From positions 1,612,001-1,676,000 of the forward strand of contig NZ_JAFBBW010000001.1 in the NCBI RefSeq assembly GCF_016907355.1: 64,000 bases of DNA. Reading direction: 5' to 3'. Source of the stretch: Agromyces aurantiacus (lineage in GTDB: Bacteria; Actinomycetota; Actinomycetes; Actinomycetales; Microbacteriaceae). The position numbers and the translations under genes were made by a program. The notes under the pieces are model-generated. The model searched no databases. It had not been told where the DNA came from and was given only the letters and a program-made list of their open reading frames with translations. This document shows, in pieces, positions 8,368 through 16,078 of this stretch (within the stretch, counting starts at the first letter, position 1; each line of letters begins with the position of its first letter).

Positions 8368-10410
8368 TCAGACGAGCAGCTGGTGCTCGGCGAGCTCGCG
8401 GTAGAGCGGCACGGCCTGGACGAGCTGCTCGTGCGTGCCCTCGCCGATCACCCGGCCCTCGTCGAGCACGATGATGCGGTCGGAGTCGACGACCGTCGAG
8501 AGCCGGTGCGCGATCACGATGAGCGTGCGGCCGGCCGCGACCGCGTCGATCGCCTCGCGCATCATCCGCTCGTTCACGCCGTCGAGTGACGAGGTCGACT
8601 CGTCGAGCAGCAGGATCGGCGGGGCAGCGAGCAGCGCGCGGGCGATCGCGAGCCGCTGGCGCTCGCCGCCCGAGAGCATGATGCCGTTCTCGCCCACCTG
8701 CGCGTCGAGCCCGGCCGGGTCCCGTTCGAGCACGGCACCGAGGTTCACGGCCTGCAGCACGTGCACGCACTCGGCGTCGGTCGCGTCGGGGCTGCCGAGC
8801 TTGAGGTTGTCGCGGATGGTGCCCGCGAGGACGGGCGCATCCTGCTCGACGTAGCCGATCTGGGCGCGCAGCTCGGCGCGGTCGAGCGAGCGGAGGTCGA
8901 GGCCGCCCATGCGGACGGTTCCGACGCTCGGGTCGTAGAACCGCTCGATCAGCGCGAGGGTGGTGGACTTGCCGGCGCCCGACGGGCCCACGAGCGCGAT
9001 GCGCTGCCCGCGAGGCACGCGGAACGACACGCCGCGCAGCACCGGCTGCCGGTCGGTGACGTCGGGCTCGGGCAGGTGCTCGTCGGGCGAGTCGTTCGCG
9101 GGGTCGGCCGGGTCGGAGGGACGCGTGCGCGCGTACGCGAAGTGCACATCGTCGAACTCGATCGCGGGCGCGCCGGGGAGCAGGCCCTCGTTGGCCGGTC
9201 CGACGACCACGGCGCGAGCCGCGAGCTGCCGGTCGTTCGCGTCCTCGTCGGGCAGGTCGAGGATCTCCTGGATGCGCCCGAGCGCGCCGAGTGCCTGGTT
9301 GACCGAGGTGATGGCCCCGAACGCCTGCCCGAGCGGCAGGATCATCATGAACAGGAACAGGATGAACGCGACGAGGTCGGCCACGGTGATGGCGCCCGCG
9401 GCGACGCGGTACCCTCCGACGCCGAGCACGACGAGGAACGACACCTGCATGGCGATGCCCGCGATGGGCACGATGAGCGCCGAGATGCGCGCGACCTGCA
9501 CGCCCATCGACCACGCGCCCTCGGCCTCGTGCTCGACGGTTCGGATCTCGCGGTCGGTGGCGCCGGCGGCCCGGATGGTGCGCACCGACGTGATCGCGCG
9601 CTCGACCGACGACGCGACGTCGCCGACCTTCTCCTGCGCGGCGCGCGAGGCCTCGCGCACGCGCGCCGACAGCAGCGTGACGGTCGTGATCGCGATCGCA
9701 ATGACGAGCACGGTCAGGCCGAGCAGGGCCGGGTCGATGATCAGCATCGCGATGAGCGCGCCGACGAACGTGACCGCGCCGCCGACCGCCTCGACGAGGC
9801 CCTGCGTGAGCACCGCGCGCAGCATCGTCGTGTCGCTGCCCACGCGCGAGACGAGGTCGCCCGTGCGGCGCGAGTCGAACTCGGCGATCGGCAGGCGCAG
9901 GATCTTCGCGATCAGCTGCTTGCGGCTCGAGAGCACGACGCCCTCGCCCGTGCGCTGCAGCAGGTAGTGCTGGTAGCCGGTGATGACGGCGCTCACGACC
10001 ACGAGCGCGACGAGCGCCCAGACGAGCCCGTCGAGCGGATCGCCGGCCTCGACGATGGTGATGACGCGGCTCACGAGCAGCGGCTGGGCGAGGCTCGCGA
10101 GCGCGCCCACGATGGAGAGCGCGGCGACGAGGATCAGCACGGGACGGTGCTCGAAGAGGAACGGCAGCAGCTGGCGGAAGGTCGCGCGCGGCCCGGGCGG
10201 CGTCTCGCCGCGGCGGCCGAAGGGGCTCCGGCGCCGCTCGCCGCCCGCGGGCGCCGGGGCGGGCGGCCGGGTGCCGGTCGCGTCGCCGGACTGCGCCGCG
10301 GGGCGGCGGACGGGCAGGGGGATGCCGCCGGTGCGCGTGGAGCGGGCGGCCGCTCGCTCGGCGGCGCGTGCGGCGGCGCGGGTTCCGGGACGGGTCTCGA
10401 TGTCGCTCAT
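8368..10410 (-). CDS. ABC exporter (fused membrane and ATPase domains)
   Basis: 680-residue half-transporter. An Arg/Ala/Pro-rich cytoplasmic N-terminus of about 85 residues is followed by a six-helix type-1 exporter domain (about 90-370) and an ATPase domain with Walker A GPSGAGKST, signature LSGGERQRLAIARAL, Walker B ILLLDEST and the switch His in IAHRLS. A linker rich in Asp and Pro (SDPADPANDSPDEHLPEPD) is inserted just before Walker A, in the ATPase beta region. Such proteins export lipids, peptides or drugs; the substrate cannot be told. The ATG follows AGGAAG; a minus-strand TATGCT (10474-10479) is a candidate -10. Confidence 0.92.
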   Translation of the reverse strand: MSDIETRPGTRAAARAAERAAARSTRTGGIPLPVRRPAAQSGDATGTRPPAPAPAGGERRRSPFGRRGETPPGPRATFRQLLPFLFEHRPVLILVAALSIVGALASLAQPLLVSRVITIVEAGDPLDGLVWALVALVVVSAVITGYQHYLLQRTGEGVVLSSRKQLIAKILRLPIAEFDSRRTGDLVSRVGSDTTMLRAVLTQGLVEAVGGAVTFVGALIAMLIIDPALLGLTVLVIAIAITTVTLLSARVREASRAAQEKVGDVASSVERAITSVRTIRAAGATDREIRTVEHEAEGAWSMGVQVARISALIVPIAGIAMQVSFLVVLGVGGYRVAAGAITVADLVAFILFLFMMILPLGQAFGAITSVNQALGALGRIQEILDLPDEDANDRQLAARAVVVGPANEGLLPGAPAIEFDDVHFAYARTRPSDPADPANDSPDEHLPEPDVTDRQPVLRGVSFRVPRGQRIALVGPSGAGKSTTLALIERFYDPSVGTVRMGGLDLRSLDRAELRAQIGYVEQDAPVLAGTIRDNLKLGSPDATDAECVHVLQAVNLGAVLERDPAGLDAQVGENGIMLSGGERQRLAIARALLAAPPILLLDESTSSLDGVNERMMREAIDAVAAGRTLIVIAHRLSTVVDSDRIIVLDEGRVIGEGTHEQLVQAVPLYRELAEHQLLV

Positions 10411-10549
10411 GTCGTCTTCCTGTCGCGCGGCGCGCGGCGGGGCATCCGTCGCGGCGCTCGCGGGCCGCCTTGCAGCATACGTCGCGCGGCTGTGAGCCGG
10501 GAGACCGGTCGCTGCGCCTGTGGACGGGTCGGCGCGCGGCGCCGGTCCC

Positions 10550-11467
10550 TCAGGCGCCGCCGACATCGCCGCCGGGCGTTCCGATGACGGATGCCGCGAA
10601 CCGGTGCCCGGCGAGGCAGCACGCCTCCACCTCTGCGCCGCCCAACGCGGCGGCGACGAACCCCGCGGCGAACGCGTCGCCCGCACCGGTGAGGTCGCGG
10701 ACCGCGGCGACCGGGGCGACCGGCACCCGCGCGACCGACTCGCCGTCGTCGAACACCTCGGTGGGTTCCCCGCCGTGCTTGACGACCACGCGATGCGCGA
10801 CGGATGCCGCGAGCCGGCCCCCGCGCGCGACCCCGAGGAGCGCGGCCTCCGTCTCGTTCGCGAACAGCACGTCGGGACGGAGGTCGGCGAGCCACCCGAG
10901 CATGCGGTCGACGCCCAGCGTGTCGATGAGGCCCGTCGAGGAGGCGTCGATCGAGATCACGGCGCCCCGCTCCCGTGCACGGGCGACCAGGCGCCCCACC
11001 TCGGAGCGCATCGGCTCGTGCTCGAAGCCGTAGCTCGGCACGTGCAGCCAGGCCGCGCCGTCGAGCCAGCCGGCGTCGACCCCCTCGAGCTCGGCCGCGG
11101 CGGCGCGATCGGGGAACATGGTGCGCTCGCCGTCCGGCGCGACGATCAGCACGACCGCCCCCGTGCGTCCTGCGCGCTGCAGGCACACCTCGACCCCGGT
11201 GGATGCGAGCGCGTCCTCCAGGGTCCGGCCCGCCCCATCCGCGCCCACGCGACCGACGAACCGGGTCGGGACCAGGCCCGCGGCGTGCGCCGCGACGTTC
11301 GCGGCGCTGCCGCCGCGCGAGCGGAACACCTGCGCCGCCGAATCGGTCGCCGCGCGGATCGGCTCGGTCGCCCAGACGACGATGTCCTCGAGCAGGTCGC
11401 CCACCACGACGAGCACTCCGGATGCCGCGCGCGGAGCGCCGGCCGGCGCGTCAGCCCGCGAGCTCAC
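10550..11467 (-). CDS. psuK: PfkB-family sugar kinase, probably pseudouridine kinase
   Basis: 305 residues of the ribokinase/PfkB fold. The N-terminal GGSAANVAAHAA motif and the C-terminal catalytic signature DLTGAGDAFAAGF (general-base Asp near residue 264) are intact. Its start overlaps the 3' end of psuG by 17 bases, so the two are one operon. PsuK phosphorylates pseudouridine to pseudouridine 5'-phosphate, the substrate of PsuG. The specific function is inferred from this neighbour; by sequence alone another nucleoside or sugar kinase is possible. Confidence 0.82.
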   Translation of the reverse strand: MSSRADAPAGAPRAASGVLVVVGDLLEDIVVWATEPIRAATDSAAQVFRSRGGSAANVAAHAAGLVPTRFVGRVGADGAGRTLEDALASTGVEVCLQRAGRTGAVVLIVAPDGERTMFPDRAAAAELEGVDAGWLDGAAWLHVPSYGFEHEPMRSEVGRLVARARERGAVISIDASSTGLIDTLGVDRMLGWLADLRPDVLFANETEAALLGVARGGRLAASVAHRVVVKHGGEPTEVFDDGESVARVPVAPVAAVRDLTGAGDAFAAGFVAAALGGAEVEACCLAGHRFAASVIGTPGGDVGGA

Positions 11468-12392
11468 GCGCGATCTCCGCGCCGAGCCGCGCGTTGCCGC
11501 GGTACACCGCGAGGTTCACCTCGAGGCTGCGGCCCCCGGTCGCCCGCTGCACGACGTCGAGGAGGAACGGGGTCGTGTCGCGCCCGGTCACGCCGGCGGC
11601 ATCCGCCGCCCGCAGGGCCTCGGCGAGCACGCGCTCGTGCTCGGCCGGGTCGAGCTGCTCGGCTTCGGCGATCGGGTTCGCGACGAGCACCGCGGCGGGC
11701 AGTCCGAGCGCGTCGCGCGACCGCGCGACGGTCGCGGCCTCGGCCGCGGATTCGACGCGCGCGGGCACGCCGAAGCCCGCGTCGGCGACGTAGAACCCGG
11801 GGAAGCGATCGGTCCGGTAGCCGACCACCGTGATGCCGAGCGTCTCGAGCCGCTCGAGCGTCGCCCCGATGTCGAGGATCGACTTCACGCCCGCGCTCAC
11901 GACCGTGATCGGCGCGGCGGCGAGCGCCGGGAGGTCGGCGGACTCGTCGAAGGTCTCGCCGGCGCCGCGGTGCACGCCGCCGAGCCCGCCGGTCGAGAAC
12001 ACGCGGATGCCGGCACGGTGCGCGAGCCACGCGGTCGCCGCGACCGTGGTGCCCGCGTCGAGGCCCTGCGCCCGGGCGACGGGCAGGTCGCGCGTGCTCG
12101 CCTTCACGACGCCGTCGGCCGTGCACAGCCGTCGGATGTCGTCGTCGTCGAGGCCGACGACCGGCACGCCGCCGACCACCCCGATCGTCGCCGGTTCGAC
12201 GCCCGCATCGCGCACGAGCGCCTCGGTCTCGAGGCCCACCTCGAGGTTGCGCGGGCGGGGGAGTCCGTGCGTGAGGATCGTGGACTCGAGGGCGAGGACC
12301 GGGCGGCCGGCCGCGACGGCCTCGCGCACGCGGTCGGCGACGCGGATGGCGCCGGGAGCGCTCCCGCCGACGTGGAGGGGTTCGGGCTGCAT
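11451..12392 (-). CDS. psuG: Pseudouridine-5'-phosphate glycosidase
   Basis: 313 residues. PsuG splits pseudouridine 5'-phosphate to uracil and ribose 5-phosphate, breaking a C-C glycosidic bond. Family hallmarks are visible: ALESTILTHGLP at residues 34-45, ATIGVVGGVPVVGL, VFSTGGLGGVHRGA, VVSAGVKSILDI and VANPIAEAEQLD. It precedes the kinase in the same operon. The start lies six bases after the minus-strand -10 box TAGCAT, so the mRNA is probably leaderless. The pathway would salvage modified nucleosides from RNA turnover. Confidence 0.93.
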   Translation of the reverse strand: MQPEPLHVGGSAPGAIRVADRVREAVAAGRPVLALESTILTHGLPRPRNLEVGLETEALVRDAGVEPATIGVVGGVPVVGLDDDDIRRLCTADGVVKASTRDLPVARAQGLDAGTTVAATAWLAHRAGIRVFSTGGLGGVHRGAGETFDESADLPALAAAPITVVSAGVKSILDIGATLERLETLGITVVGYRTDRFPGFYVADAGFGVPARVESAAEAATVARSRDALGLPAAVLVANPIAEAEQLDPAEHERVLAEALRAADAAGVTGRDTTPFLLDVVQRATGGRSLEVNLAVYRGNARLGAEIARELAG

Positions 12393-12434
12393 GGCGTCAT
12401 GCTATGTCGGGCGCCGGGTCTAGGGTGGGGAACC
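12393..12434. promoter_or_regulatory. Divergent promoter pair for psuG and an ABC operon
   Basis: Only 42 bp separate the two start codons. The minus strand carries TAGCAT (12399-12404) six bases before the psuG ATG, and the plus strand carries TAGGGT (12421-12426) eight bases before the GTG of the ABC ATPase. The two -10 boxes are 16 bp apart, so the -35 regions must lie in the opposite gene's transcript and the polymerases would compete. Confidence 0.5.
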
Positions 12435-13361
12435 GTGCCGCAGCCCGTGATCGTCGCCTCCGACCTCGTCAAGCGCTACGGGGAGTTCGCAGCCGTCGAC
12501 GGGCTCTCCTTCGAGGTCGCGCCCGGCGAGGCGTTCGGGCTGCTGGGGCCGAACGGCGCGGGCAAGTCGACGACCATGCGCATGATCGGCGCGGTCTCGG
12601 CGCGCACCGGCGGCGAGCTGTCGATCCTCGGCCTCGATCCCGACCGGCACGGGCCCGACATCCGCTCGCAGCTGGGTGTGGTGCCGCAGTCCGACAACCT
12701 CGACGCCGAGCTCCGGGTGCGCGAGAACCTGCTCGTGTACGGCCGGTACTTCGGCCTGCCCCGGCGGCTCGTCGCCGAGCGGGCTGACGAGCTGCTCGGC
12801 TTCGCCCAGCTCGAGGACCGGGCGAGCGCCAAGGTCGACGCCCTGTCCGGTGGCATGAAGCGGCGCCTCACCATCGCTCGCGCGCTCATCAACGACCCCC
12901 GCATCCTGCTGCTCGACGAGCCCACGACCGGGCTCGACCCGCAGGCGCGGCACATCCTGTGGGACCGGCTCTTCCGGCTGAAGGAGCAGGGCAAGACGCT
13001 CGTGCTCACGACGCACTACATGGATGAGGCCGAGCAGCTGTGCGACCGGCTCATCGTGGTCGACCACGGGCGCATCATGGCCGAGGGCACGCCCGCCGAG
13101 CTGATCCGCCGGCACTCCTCGCGCGAGGTGCTCGAGCTGCGCTTCGGCTCCGACCGCAACGAGCAGGTCGCGCACGCGCTCGAGGGCACGGGCGACCGCA
13201 TCGAGGTGCTGCCCGACCGCATCCTCGTCTACACGGCCGACGGCGAGGCCGAGCTCGAGCGCATCGCCGACGCCGGGCTGCACCCGGTGACGAGCCTCGT
13301 GCGCCGCTCGAGCCTCGAGGACGTCTTCCTGCGCCTGACCGGACGGAGCCTGATCGAATGA
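12435..13361 (+). CDS. ABC-2 exporter ATPase (NodI/DrrA type)
   Basis: 308-residue single ATPase domain: Walker A LLGPNGAGKSTT, Q-loop VVPQSDNLD, signature LSGGMKRRLTIARAL, Walker B LLLDEPTTGLDP, switch THYMDEAEQ. The C-terminal 80 residues match the DrrA/NodI-type extension. The start is GTG; the open frame upstream belongs to a shadow of psuG. It overlaps the first permease by four bases. Members of this family export lipids, polysaccharides or antibiotics with two ABC-2 permeases, as here. Confidence 0.92.
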   Translation: MPQPVIVASDLVKRYGEFAAVDGLSFEVAPGEAFGLLGPNGAGKSTTMRMIGAVSARTGGELSILGLDPDRHGPDIRSQLGVVPQSDNLDAELRVRENLLVYGRYFGLPRRLVAERADELLGFAQLEDRASAKVDALSGGMKRRLTIARALINDPRILLLDEPTTGLDPQARHILWDRLFRLKEQGKTLVLTTHYMDEAEQLCDRLIVVDHGRIMAEGTPAELIRRHSSREVLELRFGSDRNEQVAHALEGTGDRIEVLPDRILVYTADGEAELERIADAGLHPVTSLVRRSSLEDVFLRLTGRSLIE

Positions 13362-14260
13362 GCACCTCCCCCGGGGGTCGAGGAGGCCCGAAGGGCCGTC
13401 TCGAGACCGAGCCGCGCGACGCGACGCCATCCGCCCCGACCGACGATGCGCGCCTCGCCCTCGCCGGCGGCGCCCGCCCGCGCCGCTTCGGCGCCTGGTA
13501 CGTCGCCGAGCACCGCCTGCGGGTCATGTGGTCGTACTCGCAGACGATCCTCGCGACGGGCTTCGGCGAGCCGCTCATCTACCTGTACGCCCTCGGGGTG
13601 GGCCTGGCCACGCTCGTCGACCGGAACCTCGGCGTCGAGGCGGCCGAGGTCGGCTACCTCGTCTATGTCGCTCCCGCCCTGCTGTGCAGCGCGGGCCTCA
13701 CGACGGCGACGATCGAGTTCTCCTACCCGGTGCTGCTCGGCTACAAGTGGAACCCGACGTTCAGCGGCATGCACGCCGGGCCGATCAGGCCGCGCCAGAT
13801 CGTCGACGGCCTCGTGATCTCGGTCGTGATCCGGCTCCTGGCCACGATGGTCGTCTACTTCGGCTTCATGCTGCTCTTCGGCGCCGTGCCCTCGCCCACC
13901 GGGTGGCTCGCGATCCTCGTCGCGACCCTCACCGGCCTGGCGTTCGGCACGCTGCTCATGGCCTACGCGTCGACGATCCGCGATGACACGGGCCAGCTCG
14001 CGATGGTCGAGCGGCTCGTCGTCGTGCCGCTCACGCTGTTCTCGGGCACGTTCTTCCCGCTCTCCGAGCTGCCGTGGTTCCTGCAGCCGATCGGATGGCT
14101 CTCGCCGCTGTGGCACGGCACCGAGCTCTCACGCGTGCTCACGTTCGGCTACGCCGAGCCGATCTGGCTGAGCGCGGTGCACGTCGTGGTCCTCGTCGGC
14201 ATGTTCCTGACGGGCTGGCTGTGGTCGCGCGGCATCGCCGAACGGAGGCTCACCGCATGA
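13358..14260 (+). CDS. ABC-2 permease, first subunit
   Basis: 300 residues with six predicted membrane helices from about residue 70 to 290 and the ABC-2 (NodJ/DrrB) pattern, including LFSGTFFPLSELPWFLQPIGWLSPLWHG. It starts with an ATGA overlap on the ATPase stop. The N-terminal 50 residues are unusual: residues 7-17 (GRGGPKGRLET) are encoded by a 34-nt hairpin repeat found elsewhere in this window, and no alternative start lies before the first helix, so the repeat appears to be translated. Confidence 0.9.
   Translation: MSTSPGGRGGPKGRLETEPRDATPSAPTDDARLALAGGARPRRFGAWYVAEHRLRVMWSYSQTILATGFGEPLIYLYALGVGLATLVDRNLGVEAAEVGYLVYVAPALLCSAGLTTATIEFSYPVLLGYKWNPTFSGMHAGPIRPRQIVDGLVISVVIRLLATMVVYFGFMLLFGAVPSPTGWLAILVATLTGLAFGTLLMAYASTIRDDTGQLAMVERLVVVPLTLFSGTFFPLSELPWFLQPIGWLSPLWHGTELSRVLTFGYAEPIWLSAVHVVVLVGMFLTGWLWSRGIAERRLTA
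13375..13408 (+). repeat. 34-nt REP-like hairpin repeat inside a permease gene
   Basis: Begins GGGTCGAGGAG, ends GTCTCGAGACC, with an inner hairpin GGCCC-GAA-GGGCC. The same 34-nt layout with a different but still paired stem occurs twice at 31689-31765, and a hairpin with the same GGTCGAGGAGC ends at 34233-34271. Here the repeat is in frame near the start of a coding sequence. Confidence 0.75.
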
Positions 14261-15081
14261 GCCTCGTCGACCACGCGGTCGAGCACCGCACCCGGCGTGG
14301 CGGCGTCGGATCGCTGTACGCGGGCAATGCCCGGGCCGTGATGTACCGCGGATGGCGCGCCACGCGCTCGACGAACTGGCTCGTGATGCTCAGCGGCCTG
14401 TTCGAGCCGATCTTCTACCTGCTCTCGCTCGGGATCGGCCTCGGCGCGCTCGTCGGCACCGTCACCGTCGACGGACGCGAGGTGCCGTACGCGGCCTACA
14501 TCGCGCCGGCGCTGCTCGCGGTCGCGGCGATGAACGGGGCCATCTACGACTCGACCTGGAACGTCTTCTTCAAGATCCGCTTCGCGAAGCTCTACGAGGG
14601 CATGCTCGCCACGTCGCTCGGGCCGCTCGACGTCGCGCTCGGCGAGATCTCCCTCGCGCTGCTGCGCGGCGGGCTCTACGCGGCGGGCTTCATGCTCGTG
14701 ATGCAGGTGCTCGGCCTCGCGCTCTCGTGGTGGGCGGTGCTCGCGATCCCGGCCGTGCTGCTGATCGCCTTCGGCTTCGCGAGCATCGGGATGGCGGTCA
14801 CGAGCTACATGAAGTCCTTCCAGCAGATGGACTGGATCAACTTCGTGATGCTGCCGATGTTCCTCTTCTCGGCGACGTTCTACCCGCTCACCGTCTACCC
14901 CGAGCCGATCCAGTGGCTCATCCAGGCGCTGCCGCTCTGGCACGGCGTCGAGCTCGTGCGGGGCCTCACGACGGGCGCGGTGGGCGCCGCGATGCTCGTC
15001 CACGTCGCGTACTACGTGGTGATGGTCGTGCTGGGCATGCTCTTCACGACCAAGCGGCTGCGCGCGCTCTTCCTCGCCTGA
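14257..15081 (+). CDS. ABC-2 permease, second subunit
   Basis: 274 residues, six membrane helices, ABC-2 family. The pattern near the end, LFSATFYPLTVYPEPIQWLI followed by LPLWHGVELVRGL, mirrors that of the preceding subunit, so the pair probably forms a heterodimeric channel driven by the ATPase two genes upstream. It overlaps the preceding gene by four bases (ATGA). No transcription factor or biosynthetic gene accompanies the operon, so its cargo is unknown. Confidence 0.92.
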   Translation: MSLVDHAVEHRTRRGGVGSLYAGNARAVMYRGWRATRSTNWLVMLSGLFEPIFYLLSLGIGLGALVGTVTVDGREVPYAAYIAPALLAVAAMNGAIYDSTWNVFFKIRFAKLYEGMLATSLGPLDVALGEISLALLRGGLYAAGFMLVMQVLGLALSWWAVLAIPAVLLIAFGFASIGMAVTSYMKSFQQMDWINFVMLPMFLFSATFYPLTVYPEPIQWLIQALPLWHGVELVRGLTTGAVGAAMLVHVAYYVVMVVLGMLFTTKRLRALFLA

Positions 15082-15174
15082 CCCGCACATGTCCGCGTGT
15101 GACGGCGCGCGGGGACATCCGCCCGGTCTCGGCGTATCGTCGCCTGCACGATACGAGCACCCGAGGAGCCAGCC

Positions 15175-15525
15175 ATGTCGACCCACCAGCCGCACGCCGC
15201 CGCCGAGTCCCGCACGGGCCTCGCGATGGGCATGCGCGGCTGCGTCGAGGGCGAGGCCTGCGCGAGCGACCGGCCGGGCCACGGGCTGCACCCCATGCAG
15301 GATCGCCTGTCGCGCATCGCGGCGAGCCGCTGGGTCGACGCGGTGGTCACGGCGAGCGCCACCGACGGCTTCGTCGAACTGGTCGACCTCGACGGCGGCG
15401 CGCATCGGGTGTGGCACCACGGTGCGCTCACGGGGCGGCTCGCGGTCGGCGACCCGGTCGCGCTGCATCCGGTCTACGGGGTGCTCGCCCGCGGCGACGA
15501 CCGCGTCAGCGTCGCCGCCGTCTGA
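15175..15525 (+). CDS. Uncharacterised 116-residue protein
   Basis: I do not recognise the family. The N-terminal 45 residues are low in structure and contain the only two cysteines (RGCVEGEAC); the rest looks like a small beta-barrel (VDAVVTASATDGFVELVDLD, AHRVWHHG, LAVGDPVALHPVYGVLARGDDRVSVAAV), close to the layout of OB- or SH3-like domains. It has a good ribosome site (CGAGGAGCC) and converges on the copper-protein gene only 16 bp away. No signal peptide or membrane segment. Confidence 0.6.
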   Translation: MSTHQPHAAAESRTGLAMGMRGCVEGEACASDRPGHGLHPMQDRLSRIAASRWVDAVVTASATDGFVELVDLDGGAHRVWHHGALTGRLAVGDPVALHPVYGVLARGDDRVSVAAV

Positions 15526-15541
15526 GGTCGGGCCGCGAGGA

Positions 15542-15967
15542 TCAGCTCGCGGGCATCATCTCCTGCATCGCGCCCATCATCTTCTCCATGGCCGTGACGG
15601 CCTGGTCGCAGGCCATCGCGCACATGCGGCAGTGCTCGCTCATCTCGGCGTGCGTCATGCACTCGGCCGAGCAGGCGCGGCACATCATGACGCACGTCTG
15701 CATCATCGACATCATGACCTGAATGTCGTAGCCGTGCGTGCGCAGCATCATGCGCATCATGGTGTCGCAGACGTCGGCGCAGTTGGAGCACATCGCCGCG
15801 CAACGCCCCATGCCCTCGACCGCGTCGGCGTCGGCGCACATGATGCACGCCTGCATGCACGCGGAGAGGGCCTCCATGGCCTCCTGCATCATCGACATGT
15901 CCATGCCCTTCATGGGCAGGTCGGAGGCGGACATCGCGCCCTTCATCATGTCCATCGTCATGTTCAT
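15542..15967 (-). CDS. Met/Cys-rich four-helix-bundle copper-binding protein (DUF326)
   Basis: 141 residues with 14 cysteines and about 36 methionines. The cysteines occur in the CxxxCxxC spacing of the DUF326 ferredoxin-like four-helix bundle (for example SACMQACIMC, CAAMCSNCADVC, CVMMCRACSAEC, CRMCAMAC), a fold that in copper storage proteins lines the core with Cys ligands. The Met-rich N-terminus (MNMTMDMMKG) could be a copper acquisition tail. There is no signal peptide, so it is cytosolic. The ATG has GAGGTGC upstream; a longer frame exists but adds no family sequence. Copper binding is inferred from the family. Confidence 0.85.
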   Translation of the reverse strand: MNMTMDMMKGAMSASDLPMKGMDMSMMQEAMEALSACMQACIMCADADAVEGMGRCAAMCSNCADVCDTMMRMMLRTHGYDIQVMMSMMQTCVMMCRACSAECMTHAEMSEHCRMCAMACDQAVTAMEKMMGAMQEMMPAS

Positions 15968-16078
15968 CCGAGCACCTCGCGTCTCCGGGGGCCGGGTGTC
16001 GACGATGCCGGCTGGGGACCCGGCGACCCTGTCGCGCGCCATGCTACGCCGGGCACCGGATCCCCAGTAGGGGTTGCG

